Below the pieces are notes generated by a model. The model was not told where the DNA came from and made no database searches. It was given only the letters and a program-made list of their open reading frames with translations. Positions 59,372 through 64,000 of a DNA stretch of 64,000 nt are shown piece after piece. Source of the DNA: Chryseobacterium sp. CH21 (GTDB lineage Bacteria > Bacteroidota > Bacteroidia > Flavobacteriales > Weeksellaceae); NCBI RefSeq assembly GCF_004119445.1, contig NZ_QICI01000070.1, forward strand, positions 26,322 to 90,321, in the 5' to 3' direction. Each line of letters opens with the position of its first letter. Positions within the stretch are counted from its first letter, which is position 1. A program made the translations under genes and the position numbers.

Positions 59372-60106
59372 TTATTCGTCCTGTAAGCTTTCTGCAATTT
59401 CTGTTGCAGACATTGTGCAGGTTGCATATTTCCTGCTTTTGATAAGTTTTCTTTGATACTTTTCTTTCCATGGATTCGACTTACCTAGAATAGTCTTGTG
59501 CATAATCCCTATCACTTTATACTGTCCCAAATAGGAATCCAGCGCTGCATATTCTTTTTCCAGCTCCAAATCAAGGGGTTTGTAATGGGTAATCATGTTG
59601 GGTCTTACCCTTAAAGTAAATCGCCATGGTTCGGTAAATTTGTAGTAGGTTCCGAATATCTTACGGACAGGACAATAATCTTCTTTTTTTTCAAAATATT
59701 GTCTTTCTCTGTCGGTAAACTCTAATTTTGGATAATTCCAGGAAAATGAAGTAATATACCTGAGCTTCTGCTCTCTTTCTACATATATCTTTCTTCCGAA
59801 CTTTCTTTTCTTTTTCAGAAATCTGCGGTTATCAGAATACATATAGGTATTTATCTTCTTTAAAATTCCTTCGAAAAAATCTCCGTCTTTGGATTGTTTT
59901 ACATCCTCTCTTACAACAAAAAATCTTACAAATCCTTTTTGATAGGGTTTATCCAATGGAATCTGCGGAAGATTTCTTCTCATTTTCCAGAGTTCTCTAC
60001 TACGTTTGTATTTCGTTCTTATCTGCTTTTCTACATCTTTTCTAATTGCTCTTTTTCTGCTTCTCACGCTTCTCAGGCGGAAATGCAGGAGGTTATCATT
60101 TTCCAT
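59372..60106 (-). CDS. Very basic protein of unknown function, first gene of the RtcB-PrfH operon
   Basis: The 244-residue soluble protein has no membrane segment and is unusually rich in Arg and Lys, for example RLRSVRSRKRAIRKDVEKQ at the start and RRFLKKKRKFGRKIYVERE in the middle. Aromatic-basic blocks (FSWNYPKLEFTDRERQYF, EPWRFTLRVRPN) follow. No family is recognised. Its composition suggests RNA or ribosome binding. It lies 27 bp before rtcB and is the likely first gene of the operon, so it may guide the ligase or release factor to its RNA target. Confidence 0.7.
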   Translation of the reverse strand: MENDNLLHFRLRSVRSRKRAIRKDVEKQIRTKYKRSRELWKMRRNLPQIPLDKPYQKGFVRFFVVREDVKQSKDGDFFEGILKKINTYMYSDNRRFLKKKRKFGRKIYVEREQKLRYITSFSWNYPKLEFTDRERQYFEKKEDYCPVRKIFGTYYKFTEPWRFTLRVRPNMITHYKPLDLELEKEYAALDSYLGQYKVIGIMHKTILGKSNPWKEKYQRKLIKSRKYATCTMSATEIAESLQDE

Positions 60107-60296
60107 TGTTTATAGAAGTTTGATATGAGATATAGAAAACTTGATTCTTTTATCTCACACAACTTTTAATCAACTAAAACATTAGTTGAATGGATTAATA
60201 ATTGACCTAACAGTTTGGAGGAATATTCCTCATTCTGTTTTGTCTTTAATGACACTAAAAAAGATTTCGGGGAAACGTGGAGTTTGAAATATTGCG
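60107..60296. other. Noncoding leader region of the RtcB-PrfH operon
   Basis: This lies within a 407-bp gap without protein genes. It holds the 14-bp palindrome at 60218-60231 and should contain the operon promoter. No sigma-54 type TGGCAC-N5-TTGC site, as used by E. coli RtcR-controlled rtc, could be found, and no clear TAnnTTTG element was seen. Confidence 0.5.
60218..60231. promoter_or_regulatory. Candidate operator: 14-bp perfect palindrome
   Basis: GAGGAATATTCCTC lies about 112 bp upstream of the first gene of the RtcB-PrfH operon. A perfect palindrome in an otherwise unstructured leader suggests a dimeric regulator site, but the regulator is not known. Confidence 0.35.
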
Positions 60297-60470
60297 CAAT
60301 AAAAACCCGAAATCTCTACGACTTCGGGTTTTGATATTTCATTGTACTGTTATTCTAAGAATGTACCAAACCGCGAAGCCTTACCACCATAAGTGGCAAT
60401 CCAACTGTAGAATTCTGTTTTGTATTGAACATTGCTTCGTCGTTTTTTAATTGGTTAAACTTGATTTTCA
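60297..60470 (-). ncRNA. Candidate structured small RNA with its own promoter and terminator
   Basis: A full promoter and a terminator bracket about 170 nt of noncoding DNA. The predicted RNA can form AAAC/GTTT and CGAAGC/GCTTCG outer helices (5' arm at about 60435, 3' arm at about 60375). An inner 7-bp hairpin, TTGCCAC-TTATG-GTGGTAA, lies at about 60398-60380. The size and the long interrupted hairpin are compatible with a 6S-like RNA (the Bacteroidota 6S-Flavo group), but I cannot match the consensus from memory. Other sRNA classes are possible. Confidence 0.5.
60302..60332 (-). terminator. Terminator of the candidate small RNA
   Basis: AAAACCCGAA (60302-60311) pairs exactly with TTCGGGTTTT (60323-60332). 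On the minus strand the stem is followed by TTATTG after a run of five T. Confidence 0.8.
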
Positions 60471-60474
60471 GGTG

Positions 60475-60503
60475 CAAATATATACATTTTTTTAACAATC
60501 AAA
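60475..60503 (-). promoter_or_regulatory. Promoter of the candidate small RNA
   Basis: On the minus strand TTTG (60503-60500) is followed after 17 nt by TATATTTG (60482-60475), a full match to the Bacteroidota TTTG / TAnnTTTG promoter. It lies just after the M28 peptidase stop and points away from it. Confidence 0.65.
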
Positions 60504-60513
60504 ATATTTTTTT

Positions 60514-61500
60514 TCACTTAAGGTGAATAATGCTGAGAAAAATGGCATCAATTACTTTGGTCATTCGCTTGATATCTAATGTTTCCAAGGTATCGGTAGG
60601 TTCGTGATAGTTTTTGTTTCTGAAGAAGGATGTATCGGTGATCATGAGGGCGGGAATATCGAAATTCCAATAATTCAGATGGTCGGAAAAGTCTATTCCT
60701 GCTACAAATTTGGGGGCTGAGAATGTTTCTGTTTTGATTTGTCCGGAATCTTTGAAATTTCCAATAAAGTTTCTTACAAACGGACCTGCACCACTGAACT
60801 TTTTCACCAACGTGATAAAATTTCCCTGATCACCGTATATCCAGGACAGAATGCCTACAGGAAAAGTTTGAGAACCTTTTTCGTCACGAAAATACCCTAT
60901 CATTTCTACACTAGCCATTCCATAGACATCAATTTTGTTGTCTTTTAAATATTTTGCATGAATATAGCTTCCCATATTTTCGGTTCTGAAATAAGGAGGC
61001 TCTTCCAGCGTGTAAGCAACCAAATCTACTCTGTACTTAAGCTTCTGTCCTTTCAACATTCTTGCGAGCTCCAAAAGGGCAGTAACTCCGGTAGCATTGT
61101 CGTCTGCTCCCTGCTGGTCTCCACAGACATCATAATGCGCTCCCATAATGATCCGTTTGGTATTTTCTGTTCCAAATGAAGTAATGACGTTTTTATAAAC
61201 TTTTCCGTCTACTTTATATTCCTGAAAATTTGTACTGTCACCATAAATAGCAAAGGTTTGATGAATGTAATCGGCAACCGCATTCAGCTGGCCAATATTT
61301 TTATGATTCCGGAATTGAGGAGTTTGGGTAAGTGCTATCAAATGCTTTTTTACCAAGGCACTATCTGTTACAACGGGAGAGCTTTGTGCTGATAGATTAT
61401 TCTTCCCAATGCCTATCAGGAAGATGCATGTAATAATAAATAAGCCTACGAGAAGAAATATTTTGTTCCTCGTAGGCTTTATAATTTTTTTCAGATTCAT
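60514..61500 (-). CDS. M28-family zinc aminopeptidase
   Basis: The 328-residue protein has an N-terminal signal/anchor (KIFLLVGLFIITCIFLIGIG). The M28 zinc ligands are recognisable: GAHYDVCGDQQGADDNATG, LEEPPYFRTENMGS and DFSDHLNYWNFDIPALMITDT. It probably releases N-terminal amino acids or small peptides outside the cytoplasm. Its first codons overlap a strong terminator-like hairpin (61442-61479) downstream of scpA, so read-through from scpA may be limited. Confidence 0.9.
   Translation of the reverse strand: MNLKKIIKPTRNKIFLLVGLFIITCIFLIGIGKNNLSAQSSPVVTDSALVKKHLIALTQTPQFRNHKNIGQLNAVADYIHQTFAIYGDSTNFQEYKVDGKVYKNVITSFGTENTKRIIMGAHYDVCGDQQGADDNATGVTALLELARMLKGQKLKYRVDLVAYTLEEPPYFRTENMGSYIHAKYLKDNKIDVYGMASVEMIGYFRDEKGSQTFPVGILSWIYGDQGNFITLVKKFSGAGPFVRNFIGNFKDSGQIKTETFSAPKFVAGIDFSDHLNYWNFDIPALMITDTSFFRNKNYHEPTDTLETLDIKRMTKVIDAIFLSIIHLK
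61442..61479. terminator. Terminator-like hairpin inside the 5' end of the M28 gene
   Basis: AAGCCTACGAG (61442-61452) pairs exactly with CTCGTAGGCTT (61469-61479) with a 16-nt loop. T-rich DNA follows on both strands. It lies 64-101 bp past the scpA stop but inside the peptidase signal-peptide codons. Confidence 0.65.
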
Positions 61501-61542
61501 AGTTATGTTTTAATTTCTGTGCTGAAATTAAAGCTTTTCTAT

Positions 61543-63663
61543 TTATTTTTCTAAAAATCTTTCCAGAATTTCTACAGCGCATTTCGGAAGGTTGGTTCCA
61601 GGTCCAAAAATAAAGTCGGCACCGTTGGCATACAGGAATTCGTAATCCTGCTGCGGAATTACTCCTCCTACTACGATAGTTATATCGTCTGCTCCCAGTT
61701 TCCCTAACTCTTCCACTACCTGTGGAACTAATGTTTTGTGCCCGGCAGCCAATGAAGAAACTCCTAAAATATGAATATCATTTTCTACTGCCTGCTTGGC
61801 AACCTCTTCCGGTGTCTGAAACAATGGCGCAACATCTACATCAAATCCCATATCGGCAAATGCTGTTGCTACTACTTTTGCTCCTCTATCGTGCCCGTCC
61901 TGTCCCATTTTAGCGACCATCAGTCTTGGGCGGCGTCCTTCTTCTTCTTCAAATTTTTGAGCCAGATGAAGGGCTTTTTCAAAGTATTCGTTTTTACCGG
62001 CATTCATTGCATATACACCAGAGATTGTTTTAATATTTGCTTTATATCTTCCAAATGTTTCTTCCATCGCATCACTCATTTCGCCCAGTGTAACTCTTCT
62101 TCTTGCGGCTTCGATACATAATGCCAGCAGGTTTCCTTTTCCTGTTTTGGCACTTTCACGGATTTCATTTAGGATCTGTTCAACGGCTTCAGTATTTCTT
62201 TCTGCTTTGATTGTATTGAGTCTTTCGATCTGTTTTCTTCGAACTTCTGTATTATCAATGTCTAAGATTTCTATCTGATCTTGCTTCAATGAGGATTTGA
62301 ATGAATTGACACCAATAATGAATTCTTCGCCACTATCAATTTTAGCCTGTTTTTTAGCAGCGGCTTCTTCAATTCTCATTTTGGGAATTCCGGCTTCAAT
62401 GGCTTTGGTCATTCCTCCTTCCTGTTCTACCTCATCAATATACCTCATCGCTTCCTCAATCATTTGCTGAGTAAGGCTTTCTACAAGGTTACTTCCACCC
62501 ATCGGATCTACTACATCACATATTCCGCTTTCCTGCTGAAGAATGATCTGTGTATTCCTTGCAATTTTCGCTGAATAGTCTGTTGGAAGCGCAATGGCTT
62601 CATCCAGTGCATTGGTATGGAGAGACTGCGTTCCTCCTAATGCTGAAGACAATGCTTCGATAGCTGTTCTTGTGATATTATTGAAAGGTTCCTGCTCTGT
62701 TAAAGACCATCCGGAAGTCTGGGAATGGGTTCTTAATGCCAGAGATTTTGGATTCTGAGGATTAAACTGTTTTAAAAGAGTTGCCCAGATGTATCTTGCG
62801 GCACGCATTTTCGCAATTTCCATGAAATGATTCATTCCGATTGCCCAGAAGAAAGATAATCTTGGGGCGAAACCGTCTACGTTCATTCCTGCTTTGATTC
62901 CTGTTCTTACATATTCAAGACCGTCTGCTAGTGTATAAGCCATTTCAAGAACCGGTGTAGCACCAGCTTCCTGCATATGATATCCGGAAATAGAAATAGA
63001 GTTGAATTTTGGAATGTTTTGGGAAGTGTATTCAAAAATATCTGCAATGATCTTCATGGAAGGTGCCGGCGGATAAATATACGTGTTTCTTACCATGAAT
63101 TCTTTCAGAATATCATTCTGAATAGTTCCGGAAAGCAACTCCTGTTTTACCCCCTGTTCTTCTGCTGCTACAATGTAGAAAGACAAAATAGGAAGTACAG
63201 CTCCATTCATAGTCATAGATACTGAAATTTGATCCAATGGAATTTCATTGAATAGAACTTTCATATCTTCCACAGAGTCGATAGCAACTCCAGCTTTTCC
63301 TACATCTCCTACTACTCTTGAATGGTCAGAGTCATATCCTCTGTGGGTCGCCAAGTCAAATGCTACCGAAAGTCCTTTCTGACCTGCGGCAAGATTTCTT
63401 CTATAAAAGGCGTTGGATTCTTCAGCAGTAGAAAACCCTGCATATTGACGGATTGTCCAGGGTTTTTGAACATACATGGTAGAATACGGTCCTCTCAGGT
63501 AAGGTGCAATTCCTGGAGAAGTCTGCGTTAATGATTCATCTTTTACATCTTTTTTTTCATAAGATGATTTGAGTTCAAGTCCGTCTTTTTCAAAATTGTA
63601 AATCTCTCTTTCCTGAGCTGATACATTAAAATCCGGTTTTTTCACAGAAATTGTCTTTCGCAT
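61543..63663 (-). CDS. scpA: Methylmalonyl-CoA mutase, large (catalytic) subunit
   Basis: This is an adenosylcobalamin enzyme that converts (R)-methylmalonyl-CoA to succinyl-CoA. The 706-residue protein has the substrate barrel (PYLRGPYSTMYVQKPWTIRQYAGF, TMNGAVLPILSFY, RTHSQTSGWSL) and the C-terminal B12 domain. The lower-ligand motif is GQDGHDRGAKVVATAF. The small subunit is not in the window; it may lie elsewhere. The MeaB chaperone gene is at 54293-55284. The start MRKTISVKKPDFN is the only sensible one. Confidence 0.95.
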   Translation of the reverse strand: MRKTISVKKPDFNVSAQEREIYNFEKDGLELKSSYEKKDVKDESLTQTSPGIAPYLRGPYSTMYVQKPWTIRQYAGFSTAEESNAFYRRNLAAGQKGLSVAFDLATHRGYDSDHSRVVGDVGKAGVAIDSVEDMKVLFNEIPLDQISVSMTMNGAVLPILSFYIVAAEEQGVKQELLSGTIQNDILKEFMVRNTYIYPPAPSMKIIADIFEYTSQNIPKFNSISISGYHMQEAGATPVLEMAYTLADGLEYVRTGIKAGMNVDGFAPRLSFFWAIGMNHFMEIAKMRAARYIWATLLKQFNPQNPKSLALRTHSQTSGWSLTEQEPFNNITRTAIEALSSALGGTQSLHTNALDEAIALPTDYSAKIARNTQIILQQESGICDVVDPMGGSNLVESLTQQMIEEAMRYIDEVEQEGGMTKAIEAGIPKMRIEEAAAKKQAKIDSGEEFIIGVNSFKSSLKQDQIEILDIDNTEVRRKQIERLNTIKAERNTEAVEQILNEIRESAKTGKGNLLALCIEAARRRVTLGEMSDAMEETFGRYKANIKTISGVYAMNAGKNEYFEKALHLAQKFEEEEGRRPRLMVAKMGQDGHDRGAKVVATAFADMGFDVDVAPLFQTPEEVAKQAVENDIHILGVSSLAAGHKTLVPQVVEELGKLGADDITIVVGGVIPQQDYEFLYANGADFIFGPGTNLPKCAVEILERFLEK

Positions 63664-63778
63664 TCCAATTATTTTTGTCCCCGTAAAGTTAATTTTTTTG
63701 AGCGAAACATGAAACTTATGTTAACGTTCTGTTTTTCTAAGTTTTAGCAAAAGAAAAAGGCCGGGCAAATGCCTAGTC

Positions 63779-63803
63779 ATGGTCGGAAGAAATTTCCGAC
63801 CAT
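63779..63803. terminator. Hairpin between the transposase and scpA
   Basis: ATGGTCGGAA (63779-63788) pairs with TTCCGACCAT (63794-63803), with a T-run on the plus side. It may be a terminator or lie at the end of the insertion sequence. Confidence 0.55.
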
Positions 63804-63813
63804 TTTTTATGTT

Positions 63814-64000
63814 TTAAGTTTTGAAGACTTTTGCAGGATCACCCCCCGCAAATATTATTAAAATTGCGGTAATCATATCCCGAAGTTCCATAGCGATGCG
63901 CCTTTTAGCTGTTTTATATCCTAAATTGTTTACTTTTTTGTAAATCAAGAGCAGCATAGAAGCAATCATTGTCATGTAGAGCATTACTTCAATTCCGTTT
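63814..64000 (-). mobile_element. C-terminal part of an IS4-type DDE transposase (partial)
   Basis: The minus-strand frame is open to the window edge and ends at 63814. The 61 visible residues read NGIEVMLYMTMIASMLLLIY, KKVNNLGYKTAKRR, IAMELRDMITAILII and FAGGDPAKVFKT. I recognise this as the end of IS4-family transposases common in Flavobacteriia. Most of the gene and one end of the element lie beyond the window, so intactness cannot be judged. No obvious terminal inverted repeat could be fixed on this side. Confidence 0.7.

Noticed and set aside
60107..60296. Sigma-54 promoter for the rtcB operon, as in E. coli
   Set aside because: No TGGCAC-N5-TTGC like sequence on the minus strand.
60370..60470. 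Small open frame in the candidate ncRNA (NQLKNDEAMFNTKQN...)
   Set aside because: It lacks a start codon in a good context near the predicted transcript start, and the structure and terminator fit a noncoding RNA better.
1..64000. tRNA, rRNA genes and CRISPR arrays
   Set aside because: No cloverleaf-like or GTTCRA-type T-loop segments between genes, no rRNA stretches, and no regular direct repeats with spacers were seen on reading; short tRNA genes could still be missed without a covariance search.

Overview
The window looks like a chromosomal segment of a Flavobacteriia member, most likely Chryseobacterium or a close relative in the Weeksellaceae. This rests on AT-rich intergenic DNA, an almost complete lack of Shine-Dalgarno sequences, several TAnnTTTG-type promoter elements, a type IX secretion (T9SS) sorting-domain protein, fused CcoN-CcoO, and a Chryseobacterium-style double-glycine leader peptide. 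The genus is inference; no 16S gene is present. I saw no rRNA, tRNA or CRISPR array.

Layout. 1-198 is the end of an outer-membrane beta-barrel gene. 291-7186 (minus) is a complete thiamin operon, thiS-thiC-tenI-like-thiD-thiE-thiG-thiH-thiF, behind a TPP riboswitch; a 123-bp inverted-repeat element lies between thiH and thiF. 7270-9318 is a T9SS cargo protein with a decayed sorting-domain relic downstream. 9856-11677 holds a pseudouridine synthase, a small membrane protein and a frameshifted panB. A Crp-family regulator (11739-12452) diverges from the cbb3 oxidase and biogenesis cluster ccoI-ccoS-ccoNO-ccoQ-ccoP-ccoG-ccoH-tauE (12541-21362). serS and a surface-polysaccharide set (asnB, flippase, glycosyltransferase) follow to 28418.

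28517-35730 (minus) holds a periplasmic chaperone, an MlaD-like protein, HdrC/HdrB-like iron-sulfur proteins and a membrane protein. 35991-45358 has lon, an AI-2E-family permease, a bacteriocin-like peptide, DoxX, an acyl-CoA dehydrogenase, and a DUF4349/TraB/ECF-sigma/membrane-protein set. 45565-52400 has pgi, folD, queE, a polyprenyl-phosphate sugar transferase, mlaE, mlaF and a beta-barrel protein. 52438-56085 has a small membrane protein, an M48 peptidase, a DUF4251 lipoprotein, meaB and two tandem small cytochrome c lipoproteins.

56135-60106 (minus) is the most unusual locus: an RNA ligase RtcB with release factor PrfH, a nucleotidyltransferase-like protein, a TPR protein and an unrecognised very basic protein. 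Just upstream is a candidate small RNA with its own promoter and terminator (about 60297-60470). The window ends with an M28 peptidase, methylmalonyl-CoA mutase (scpA, which MeaB should serve) and the end of an IS4-type transposase.

Four genes (panB, the flippase, the adjacent glycosyltransferase and meaB) are each broken by one missing base in a homopolymer, and restoring the base recovers the expected protein. This pattern points to sequencing indels more than to four independent gene losses; raw reads would decide.
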